A stretch of DNA of 64,000 nucleotides from Filosporella fistucella (Eukaryota > Ascomycota > Leotiomycetes > Helotiales): NCBI GenBank assembly GCA_030077755.1, contig JAQJZZ010000004.1, positions 868,001 to 932,000 on the forward strand. The letters run 5' to 3'. Below, in pieces: positions 47,575 to 57,346 of this stretch. Position 1 is the first letter of the stretch, and the number at the start of each line of letters is the position of its first letter. The translations under genes were made by a program, and so were the position numbers. The notes beneath the pieces are model-generated. The model saw only the letters and a program-made list of their open reading frames with translations, did no database searches and was not told the origin of the DNA.

Positions 47575-48300
47575 TTATGGATTGGGGAGTCAGGCATTTT
47601 CACAAAGGCGCATCAGGAGGTTTGGGTGCATTTACACATACGGCATTGGGAATGAGGATCAAGTATTCAATTAGACTGAGATTGAGAATGATATTTGAAG
47701 AGCATCACTCCACGCGGATTTACAGATTTCTCGCCCATAGTATAACCCGTACTCGGAATGTGAAGTCATCAATCCCAACATGATACTGGGCTAGTCTTTC
47801 GCTGGCCTCAAAAGTTGTACAGGATATTTTAAGCTGAAAGGCGATTTGAACTCTCCAAGCTAACGTAAAGGCGTCCAACTCATCCAAAGCCATAGCTTCT
47901 TTCGAGGCAGGCATATATACCTGGCTGTTGTAGAAAAGCCTGGAGCATCTTTCTCTGACGACAGTAACAAGCGCAGACAAAAACTTTTATGCAAACCAAC
48001 GACTTTTACAATGCAACTTTATAAGTTTATGCTCCTCTTCCAAGCAAGCCTGTATGGCTATCTTCGCTATCACTAAAAAGCCTTTCCTTTATATCCGACA
48101 CCGAGCTCAAAAAAATGGTACTTCTTAATGCCCCTACCAATTAGTCACAGGATCAGAGAAATCTTATCAGATCAAATTAAGCGCTATTTTGCTTGCACCG
48201 GCTAGCGCTTGGCTCTGCAAAACGGAAGGTTTTGTAGGACAGACGGCAGTTAAATGCAAGCACCAAAGGATGGGGCATCACAGCATTAGGATACGGGCAG
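47575..48300. other. 3' flank of atg9
   Basis: About 0.73 kb following the atg9 stop codon; contains the 3' UTR. Small open frames only; nothing recognisable. Confidence 0.45.
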
Positions 48301-49014
48301 CTAAAAGGCAACCAATACTCCACCTGTCTCTGCAGCCACTCCCCCATCCTCCCCGCACGAAGGAGGATATTCCGTAGCCTTGGACATGGGATTTGGAACA
48401 AAAGTGCGTGTCTCTATGGGAAAATGGCATGTCGAGATCTCACAGTCGTACGAGATTCCATAGCCCATTATGACGCAAATCCTTCTATTACCCCAGGTCC
48501 CTTGCATTCTGGACCGTGCACGCTCCCTTGTGGCATTTTCTGTATTTTGCATACCTCCTGGAGAAAGAAAATTGAAAGGTAATGCAGAGTACACACTTCC
48601 GAGGAGATCTCGAATGCCACGAAGAAAGAAAAACTCAGCGGGCTTTTGCTGCGAGAACGGAACTCCGCTTTCTCCTGGCGGACGGCGGAATAGCTTGGGA
48701 CGAGACGAATGGGTTGAGGTGTGTATTTGTATTATGTAGTCGTGGCTTCCTTGATGCGTAATTGAAATATCTCTTCTGGCCGGACCAACACACTCTACTT
48801 TAGGGGAGTTGTTAAGTCGCGATAGTTCTAGCTCGTGGTGTTGATTTTTTACTACCAAATCCAGCCAGCCTGAGAGAGTTCCATTTGAGTCGGCCTTCAA
48901 ACCTCGGCGAAAGTCACCACGGTCCACCAACAGCAAAAGCCCAGCCGCCCCAAGTCCTCCCAAATACCCCTGCTCGCTTCTCAATAATCTACTTTTCCAA
49001 AAGACAATCAGCAT
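48301..49014 (-). CDS. Unexplained long open frame upstream of mitoferrin
   Basis: A minus-strand frame from an ATG at 49014 to the stop at 48301 would encode 237 aa. Near the N-terminus it has a hydrophobic, Gly/Leu-rich stretch (GGLGAAGLLLLVD); the rest is of mixed composition with no domain I know. Frames this long are uncommon by chance in non-coding DNA of this base composition, which is the only support. It lies head-to-head with the mitoferrin gene, about 200 bp apart. It could also be a chance frame in promoter sequence. Confidence 0.25.
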   Translation of the reverse strand: MLIVFWKSRLLRSEQGYLGGLGAAGLLLLVDRGDFRRGLKADSNGTLSGWLDLVVKNQHHELELSRLNNSPKVECVGPARRDISITHQGSHDYIIQIHTSTHSSRPKLFRRPPGESGVPFSQQKPAEFFFLRGIRDLLGSVYSALPFNFLSPGGMQNTENATRERARSRMQGTWGNRRICVIMGYGISYDCEISTCHFPIETRTFVPNPMSKATEYPPSCGEDGGVAAETGGVLVAF

Positions 49015-49215
49015 CACCACTGCTGCGACTTGGGACAGTTCACATTCAGCTTATTTGTACCTTCACCCAACTCCTCGCTCATAACCGCAACTGCATCACC
49101 ATCAGCAGTACACTTATATCTCCATATTGACCGTCTCGGTGGTATCGAGGAAATCGACATCCTGGCTCTGCAATCGAATACGTACGGAGGAGGATCTGTG
49201 GTTGTGGCCGCCCCA

Positions 49216-50546
49216 ATGGCCCAGCCAAATGCAGAGCCAGTTGAAGAGTATGAGTATGTGCAACCGCAAGAATCGCACTGCATCTATATCAATCCGCGCT
49301 GGCAGATCGCTGACTCTACATTCATTAGATATGAGGGCCTCCCACCGAATTTTTCGCTGTTGCAGAACATGACTGCAGGTGCTTTTGCTGGTATAGCTGT
49401 AAGCTACTCCCATTTTTCCGTGCGTCGCGCAAAGAACATCGCAGACTGACACGATTATAGGAGCACACTGTCATGTACCCCATTGATGCTATCAAGGTGC
49501 GCATTCTTATTTCTGGGCGGTGATGATGTCAGGCATTGTTTTGATTGACCAGCTATAGACTCGCATGCAAATCCTCAACCCAACCCCTTCCGCTGTTTAC
49601 AATGGGATGATTCAAGGAGGCTATCGAATAGCCACTGGGGAGGGAATCCTCAGTTTATGGCGAGGAATGTCTAGTGTGGTTGTTGGAGCTGGTATGTACA
49701 TGTGAGGGTGGCCAAAAAGCGGTATATGCTGATAGCTACACAGGACCTGCGCACGCCGTTTACTTTGCTACATATGAGGCCGTAAAGCATGTGATGGGAG
49801 GAAACCAAGCAGGAGTGCATCATCCTCTTGCCGCTGGTAAGCTGTCCTGAGTATCCGGCGTGAACGGGCTTTCTAACAAAGATCAGCCACCAGCGGAGCT
49901 TGCGCAACCATTGCTAGCGATGCTTTGATGAACCCATTTGATGGTAATAATTACTCATTCCACCATTATATCTATACTGACAATCCGCAGTCATCAAGCA
50001 ACGCATGCAGATCCATAATTCCAGCAAAATGTACAAATCTATGATGGACTGCGCGAGATACGTCTACCGAAGCGAAGGATTATCTGCATTTTACGTCTCC
50101 TACCCTACCACCTTGTCGATGACCGTCCCCTTCACGGCATTACAATTCCTTGCATACGAATCAATTTCTACTGCTATGAACCCATCCAAAACATATGATC
50201 CACTGACACATTGTTCTGCCGGTGCAGTGGCTGGTGGTTTTGCTGCAGCACTCACCACGCCAATGGATGTGGTGAAAACCATGTTGCAAACGAGAGGAAC
50301 GGCTCATGATGCTGAGCTGAGGAACGTTAATGGGTTCGTGGAGGGTTGTAGATTATTACACCGACGAGAGGGATTTAGGGGATTCTTCAAGGGTGTTCGT
50401 CCCCGTGTTGTGACAACCATGCCAAGTACCGCTATTTGTTGGTCCGCATACGAAGCTTGCAAGTAAGTACAAGAAGTCTTGCGAGGCTGAGTAATACTGA
50501 TTTCTCCAGGGCATATTTTATCAGACAAAACGATATCACTGTCTAA
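49216..50546 (+). CDS. Mitoferrin, mitochondrial iron carrier (MRS3/MRS4 type)
   Basis: Imports ferrous iron across the inner mitochondrial membrane for heme and Fe-S synthesis. Eight exons: 49216-49253, 49329-49398, 49461-49496, 49559-49691, 49744-49836, 49887-49943, 49991-50462, 50510-50546; introns of 47-75 nt; 311 aa, the usual length. Intron 1 restores the family pattern [40 protein letters not shown]. The three carrier repeats are marked by PIDAIKTRMQ, PFDVIKQRMQ and PMDVVKTMLQTR, each with the Px[D/E]xx[K/R] signature. The C-terminus ends YEACKAYFIRQND. Intron 1 is 75 nt, a multiple of three and free of stops, so its retention would keep the frame. Far more intron-rich than its neighbours. 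Confidence 0.95.
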
Positions 50547-52649
50547 ATTGCTACCAATTCACGACCGAAACGAGGATCTGTTCCGATTCCCTGATTGACA
50601 CAAAAGCTGCCCATTTAATACATACTATCTCCTAGATAGATCTACCTATCTCAACACCACTGCTCTCCGTCCATTCACCAGTTATGCCACCGGCCAATTC
50701 AGGCTACGGACGGAATAAAAAGTGCCACGGTCCTCCGAATGTACATATTTTCATTTTCAAATTTCTCCCGGGTCCCAGACTTTAACTGGTCTGGACTACG
50801 TGTGTTTCCGAGTCTCGAGCGCTCGTTTAATGAGTGCAGGTGTTCATGGCGTTCTAATTTTTGAGCATTTTGGTGGTAGCCAAAGGGCACATCTTAGATG
50901 GATGATCGATGATGGGAATGGCGGGAGGGGAAATGATGAGAGATTTTGTATTTGTATGATGATTTGGCGAGAAAAATGCTAGCAGAGAGTCAGGCAGTTG
51001 GCTAGAAGATGATGCTATGCTAGGCCAAATGAAAAGATCGATGATCATCTCCCAATTGCGTGTTTTGGTTGTTACGTTTGACAAACACCGACAAGCCGAT
51101 AGCTGTGGCTAGTGCCCTTTTATCTCAAAGTCTCAAATTTCCTTGTCTATGGTATCTCATCCACTTGTACAGGATCCGTGAGGATTTTCAGGCAGTCATC
51201 ATGCACTAAACGCGTCTCCCGAGCCGTGGATCACGTCCGAATTCGCCGAAGGCAATTGCCCGCTCTTCTAAATTGAATTGACCGATCGCTGGGTACACCG
51301 GATTCGATACGGCAAATTCTCTCCGCGGCCCTGATGGATCCAGGCATGGTAGCGAAGACAGCCATCGAATCTCAGGGACTTGAGATGCCTCCGTATTGTA
51401 GGTGCTTGCTTGGCGCGTGGCGTGTGGCGATGATAATGCTGGGGCAGTTGGGAGAGATTACTGTTTTACGAGGTTTTGTTCATTGATGTTTGAGCGCGGG
51501 CTTTGGGTCTGCTTACTCCTTCTCCTGCCAAGGTTCACTTTACTTTTGAGAGAACACGGCATGCTGCTACTCAAAGTACAAGAGGCTTTATATGGTGTAT
51601 GTAATGATTGCTATCTCGTCCTCATATTCGCTGAGCACTTGGACTTGCATTAACGTCTCAATAATCCTCAATCTCACATATTATATGCTTTGTACCTCTT
51701 GCCTGTTCCTACAGATTCTTATTGTCCTACAGAAGGAAAACACAACATCAGATCGTGTACATTCTCAGATCTCAGGGTTCCCATTTTATCTCCCCTTCCA
51801 TCGAAATCTCATCTTCGTCCTCATCTTCCAAAGGGCATCTCTCATTCATCTTAGGGTTATCAGGATTAGGCGTGCAATATTTCTATCATTGTTTAGCTTT
51901 CTACGCTTTCTCCTTTCTCCAAATATCTCCCACATATACCACTCCCTCCTTCTCACTCAATAGAACCCCGTATTTTCAATGAGATGCACTTACAAAGCCT
52001 CCAACACTACATACAATACAATATTGATAGAACTCTCCTTTGGGCTGTGGACATAGATTGCTAGGACACCATGTATATGGCCCTTGGGGGATGGGTAGTG
52101 TTGTTTGGGACTCGGGTTGTAGTGGGCAATAAAGTATTGACTGGTGCGTTTATAGGTTTGTAAGGGTGAAGGAAGGAGTGAGGAACAGGGAGACTAGGGT
52201 TATTATTAACGATTTGAAGATGTGCATCATTTCTTTGATTTTGTGTAGATCCCAAGGAAATTATTTGCAAGAGGATATTACTATGGATTTGAATGGATGA
52301 TGTTGATACTCATAGCGGATGTGGATATCTTTGTTAATAATGCACAGATACAAATACACGGGACGGGCCGCCGGGCCGGGGATTCTCGGGATATGGCTCT
52401 CGGAGTTGGAGATTTCAACCTATTGTAAGGCAAGGAGAAGATATGAAATTCGAAAATTTCGATATTATAATTGCGAATACATGTTTTTGAGGGAACTTGA
52501 GATAGGAGAAAGTGGTAGATCTCCAGCAGTGGAGTGAAATAGAGCAGTAAATTATATAGGCGATACAAATAACAAAACACACAAATACATATTTAACATC
52601 ATTCTCCTTCCTCTTATATGTCCTACAATCAAACAAAAGTTTATACAAT
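50547..52649. other. Gene-free region between mitoferrin and SDR
   Basis: About 2.1 kb. Open frames up to 123 codons were inspected on both strands without a recognisable product. A pyrimidine-rich stretch lies at 51770-51960. The left part holds the mitoferrin 3' UTR and the right part the 3' flank of the minus-strand SDR gene. Confidence 0.5.
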
Positions 52650-53612
52650 TCATTTACCATCTTGGAACTTCTTCCTCTCCGCTTCATCTGCAGCCACATT
52701 CTGAATCGTCCACTCCCACAGATCCTCCTGCTTCTTTTCATCATAACTATCAACACTACTCTTGATCGGCGTCCGAATCTCGTAGTATTTCCCAGTGACC
52801 CCTTGCGTATCTTGGCCCACTGCTACCCAAGCCAGATTGGCACCGCTGTCTTGTGGCATGTGTACATTGTGTGTGAACACAAGGTGGAGTAAGGGAATAA
52901 TGCGAGGTAGGATATATTTCCATAGGAATCGTGCGATCCCACCAGCTTCTCGCGCAAGCCCCGTGCCGGGCATGAGTCCTGGGTCAAATGCATTGACTGT
53001 GACATGCTTTCCCCCATTTCCAGCTTGAGCAGTGAGGCGACGATTCAGAGCATATGTCCATAGGATATTGGCTAATTTTGCGCTTGAATATCGGCCTCTT
53101 CCAGCGAGATTTGCGGGTGGATGAGCAATCTGCTCTCCTGACTCATAGATAGCGTCTGGAAGACCACTTTTTTGTGCCGGATCGTGCGTGCCGCTGGAGG
53201 TGATAACAATTCGAGAATTGTCTGCCAAATGTGGCGCGAGGAGGAAATAGAGCAGAGCATGACCGACATGTGCGATGCCGAATGTTGACTCAAAGCCATC
53301 TGTGGTATATTGCATACCATCTGGAAATTGGAGAGCTGCGTTCAGGAGCATGGCCTGGATTGGAGGGAAATTTCCTTCTTCCCATGTCTTCGCAAATGAC
53401 CGCACGTTGGCGAGACTCGAAAGATCAAGCTTTAGAAACTTTGTATTCTGTTGACCGAGGGTGGTATTGATCTCTGCTGCTGATGATTTGGGATCGGATC
53501 GAGAGGCTATTATGACAAGGTATTCGGGGTGTTGACGGGCAATTTCCCGCGCTGCGAAATATCCAAGCCCATTTGTCCCACCGGTGATGAGTACAGAACG
53601 TGTGTATGCCAT
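52650..53612 (-). CDS. Short-chain dehydrogenase/reductase
   Basis: NAD(P)-dependent oxidoreductase of 320 aa on one exon, ATG at 53612. The Rossmann glycine motif TGGTNGLG is at residues 10-17, the NAG-type strand is LLNAA (N91), the catalytic Ser139/Ser140 sits in ITSSG, and the active-site pair is Tyr175 and Lys179 in YSSAK. The Ser/Arg at 37-39 (ASRS) suggests preference for NADP. Closest in pattern to the protochlorophyllide-reductase/retinol-dehydrogenase-like fungal SDRs of similar length. A hydrophobic stretch near 235-255 might associate with membrane. Transcribed divergently from a regulator-like gene 1 kb away; the substrate is unknown. Confidence 0.92.
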   Translation of the reverse strand: MAYTRSVLITGGTNGLGYFAAREIARQHPEYLVIIASRSDPKSSAAEINTTLGQQNTKFLKLDLSSLANVRSFAKTWEEGNFPPIQAMLLNAALQFPDGMQYTTDGFESTFGIAHVGHALLYFLLAPHLADNSRIVITSSGTHDPAQKSGLPDAIYESGEQIAHPPANLAGRGRYSSAKLANILWTYALNRRLTAQAGNGGKHVTVNAFDPGLMPGTGLAREAGGIARFLWKYILPRIIPLLHLVFTHNVHMPQDSGANLAWVAVGQDTQGVTGKYYEIRTPIKSSVDSYDEKKQEDLWEWTIQNVAADEAERKKFQDGK

Positions 53613-54607
53613 CTCTGGTAAGTAGTTGTAGATGGAAATGTAAATTTGAAGTATTCAGGTAGCTGGTGGAATGGCAAAGTAAAGATGCTGTCAGGGGACG
53701 GATGTGATATGGAAGATGGAATGATTCCAGACAAGAGATTAATAAGAGATATATATATGAGAAAACGGAGTGAAACTCCGATGCAATGTTTGCCTAGGAC
53801 CTCGAGAACTCATCTCGTCGGGAATGATAAATTCGTGAGACATGCTAAACCTGGACTGCTCGTCATTGAATGAGGCTTGGAACGACATCTTTGTAACGGC
53901 AAACGCATGATAGCTTCATGATCTCGCTTGAATCCTGATGACAAATGGGGAGTGAAGCCAATCATGTTCCTTTATTGGAACGGCATTGTCGTTTTTCTGC
54001 TGCCTGTCTTGAACACTGGTGGCTGCAAAATGGAGATAAGTTGTCAGCTATCTCCAGAAACCATCACTGCAGCCCACGGACCCATTTAGCCTCCCCTAAA
54101 GCACTAGGAATGGTTTGATAGAACACAAGGCAAAATCGACAATGCCGTTCGCGCTAGACCTTTTTGAGAGAACAATTTGAGGTGGCTTGAGTGCTTCTCA
54201 AGTGCACTGCGCACAAACTGGTCTATGCTCAGCCACTGACACTCCCACCCCACCACCACAGGGAGACCGAAGAACATCCTCCGTATGGACCAGCAGTCCG
54301 ACGGCTTGCAAAGGCCAATGACTTTATTGTCAATTCCAACTGATGAACAACGGCGTGAACGGACTTGGTTCGATCCTACTCACCGTATGTCCTAGAGTAC
54401 CAACATCTGTTCTTGTACTGTACACGTCCGTCCCATCTCGCCATATTCACGTCATGCTGGGCTTATCTCACTGCTTCCCTATCCAGTTAGTTCCGACTAC
54501 AACATGCACTCGACGAATTCTCTCGTCGTCCCCTTCTTTCAGATATTGCTTTATCGACTTTCTCCTACTACTGATTTAACGCTCCTGGATATTAGCACTC
54601 TGAAGAA
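53613..54607. promoter_or_regulatory. Divergent region between SDR and OrsD-type regulator gene
   Basis: About 1 kb between two divergent start codons with no supported coding frame. Candidate shared control region; no motif was assigned. Confidence 0.45.
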
Positions 54608-56244
54608 ATGCCTGTAGCTAGAACGGCACCGTCGAATGATCCAGCCCCAAATGAGCTGCTACGATACCTCCCTGCCTTCAAGGTGGTGGTATGCACTACT
54701 TGCAATTATGCAGTTCAACCCAGTGCTATACCTAGGCATTTGAAAGACATCCATAAGATTCATAGAGGGAATCGGCGGCCTTTTATGAAATATGTCTCTG
54801 CTCTAGACCTTCAGGAAGCCGAGGGTGTGGTTCACACCCCCGTTCACGAGTTTCCTGTCCCGTTTCTACCAGTCCATGATGGCCTTAAGTGTGGGGCTCT
54901 AGGCTGCTCACATCTCTGCGTCTCAGTCAAACGCATGAAAAGTCATTGGATTTCCTCCCATGGCCAACCTGGTGAGAGCACCGCACAATGGAGACCTGTA
55001 CCACTACAGACGTTTTTCAGAGGAAATCTTCTTCAGTACTTTACGAAGCCAGAGTCGCGATTCACCGAGATTAGTAGCCCAATTCATCTCCACAAGCCAC
55101 ATTCTGAGCAACACGAGAAACCTTTCTATCTCAACGACGCCGATGAATTGCTGCTGAAGCATTATGTATCATGTTCCTGTGCTTGCAAGGAAATGATAAC
55201 AAATCCAGACTTGGCAAATGTATGGCAAGTCAATGTGCCTCTACTCGCTCGACGATATTCATTCCTTATGCATGGCATACTGGCTCTTTCCGCGATGCAC
55301 CTCTCATACTTGTACCCTGCTCGACAACGAGAGTATGTCGTGCAAGCAACTATCCACCAAGATATCGCGATGCCTCTCTATCGAGAGATTATCTTCAAGA
55401 ACAATAAAGAAGACTGTCATGCAATATTTGCCTTCGGTCACGTAGGTTTTCCCCTTGCCTTAATCTCATGTTGCGTATATATTACGTTCCCACGAAGCTC
55501 TGACATATTGCAGCTTGTGGCCATATACTCATTCGCATCGGAGAAGCAAGACGAGCAGCTGTTTATCGTTGATCCGACATCACTTGAGATTCTACCAAAC
55601 TGGCTTTATTTTCTTCGAAGCGGATGCTCAACTCTTTGCGACGTTTGGGACGATCTCGAGGTTGGCCCACTCAAAGCTCTCATTGACATGTGGGAGGTAC
55701 CAGATCAAGAGCTGGACGAGGAAGGCCGCCCTCTTGTGGACTATCTGCTAACCGTCATACCGCCGGAGGATTCTGATAAAGCCTGGACGGATGAGGAGGT
55801 GCAGCTATACCGCGAGGCTGCAGTAGAACTCGGAACAGCTTTCTCATCAACTGTAGGAATAGGCAATAGATTTGCCATTTGGGACGCTTTGCGCATCTGG
55901 CCGATGAAAATATCAGATGAGTATATTGACATGGTTTACAAGTGGCACCCTGGTGCACTGATTCTGCTCGCTCATTACTGCATACTACTGAAGAAGATCG
56001 AGAATCAGTATGCAGCTTTTTATTTCTCCACCTTCTGAATTTGCTGTGAACCAGCTTCCCAGCAGGTTCCAACCTGTTCATCTATCAGAACTGTAAGAAA
56101 TACGTGCTAATTCGTTGTAGTTGGTATTTTGAAGGGAGGTCCACGAGACTCCTCTCGTCAATATTGAAATGCTTGGATGAGACATGGCACGAGTGTATTA
56201 GGTTGCCGTTGGAGGTTATCGGACTTTCTCAGGCGATATGGTAA
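54608..56244 (+). CDS. OrsD-type zinc-finger / fungal transcription-factor-domain protein
   Basis: Predicted transcriptional regulator of 483 aa. Three exons: 54608-55441, 55514-56007, 56121-56244, with introns of 72 and 113 nt. The N-terminus has an OrsD-like finger, C29-x2-C32-x11-H44-x4-H49 within FKVVVCTTCNYAVQPSAIPRHL, and a second Cys/His set in LKCGALGCSHLCVSVKRMKSHW. The rest (about 180-470) resembles the fungal transcription-factor middle domain found in Zn2Cys6 proteins, for example LLARRYSFLMHGILALSAMHLSYL and CHAIFAFGHLVAIYSFAS across intron 1. The model ends with LPLEVIGLSQAIW before a TAA that overlaps a GTAAAT; a further 3' exon is therefore possible. The first intron is 72 nt and stop-free, so its retention keeps the frame. 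Neighbour is a divergent SDR. Confidence 0.8.
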
Positions 56245-57346
56245 ATTTGATTCATAGGTATTAGCAGTGATCATGTGCCACCGTTACCCTGAATCTCAGA
56301 AGACGGCAAGCAGGTGCTTTCAGGTTCTCCGTACACGATATTTGCAGAACAAGTAAGTTTCATTCGCTATCCTCACGGGCCTTGAAAATTGATTCGGAGT
56401 CGCACAGAGTGAAGCACTTAAAGTAAGGAGGGCTTTATAGGGGTTACTCTCGAACACAAAGCACTTCCAAAAAAAGGCTGGCTAGAGGTCAATTATCTCC
56501 CCTCTTGTGGAGCCGGCATGCTTAGTATCACGGGTGTTTTCGAAATTTCCCCAAAAAGAAAAGCTCGGAAAAATGAAACGGAACTCGGAATCTGACCTTT
56601 TTTTTATTCTTCTAAAAAAACAGATGATGGAACACATGTAGCTCCCATGTGTTCAATTATCGGTCTAGAAGTACCTACTGCTTGGGAGAGACAATCTCAT
56701 ATCTTACACTTAAGTCGTGAATAACGGGCTTCCACGAAGCATCTTGTGTACCAGGAAATCTTATTCGTACTATAATTTTGTGACATACTTAAACTTACCT
56801 CACAAATCTTACTCGGAGGAGTGTATAGAAATGCCTCTCCTGACTCAGATGACTTGAGCACGCTGCCTGCCAAAACGAAGAGCTTGTAAATTGAATTAGC
56901 AACGTAAGGATTGCCTCTTCCAGTGGTGATGAGGCTGTCGTCGCAAGCCACACAGCCCCTCCGTCGGGAAGAGATCGGCCACCACAACACTAAACCCACT
57001 GCACACCTGTACCTCGTTCTCGTATTATCGATTTGGAAGTTCTCACTCCAGGAAAACACCATAAAGCCTCGTCAACTTGGTATATGATTCCAAAAATTAT
57101 TCCTCCTTGAAGCTTATCTGAATCAAAAAGCGTTCTCGCTCTTTTGGTGGGGCAGGACTTGAACCTTGAGCGACTCGCTACATACGTCACATCTGCTCAA
57201 CCTTGTCAACAGCTGCGCACCTGGAAGGAAGCACATGATCACGAACCACTCAGAATAAACAACAATCCTCTATTCTTCGATCTTAGAATCTACTTAGGAG
57301 ACAACATTCATGAACCTACGATTAGGATCCCCAGAACGGTGCGGCC
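56245..57346. other. Region between regulator and AAA ATPase genes, contains tRNA-like relic
   Basis: About 1.1 kb, without a supported protein gene. Contains poly(T)/poly(A) tracts near 56598-56620 and a degenerate tRNA-like element on the minus strand (57146-57221, listed separately). The right end is the AAA gene's upstream region; an in-frame TAG shortly before its ATG bounds that start. Confidence 0.45.
57146..57221 (-). other. Degenerate tRNA-like element with perfect Pol III B box
   Basis: Minus strand contains GGTTCAAGTCC (57155-57165), an exact Pol III B box/T-loop, followed by CTGCCCCACC as in a tRNA 3' end, and about 20 nt later an oligo-T run (57125-57129). A potential variable arm AGCG-AGT-CGCT lies 5' of it. 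But the T stem pairs in only three of five positions, the acceptor stem fits poorly with GGTGCGC, and no clean anticodon stem forms. A decayed tRNA or chance is more likely than a working gene. Confidence 0.25.

Noticed and set aside
53613..54607. A cluster backbone gene near the SDR/regulator pair
   Set aside because: No PKS, NRPS or terpene-synthase signature is visible anywhere in the window, so a secondary-metabolite cluster is not supported.
57146..57221. Functional tRNA gene on the minus strand
   Set aside because: T stem, acceptor stem and anticodon stem do not pair well enough; kept only as a relic.
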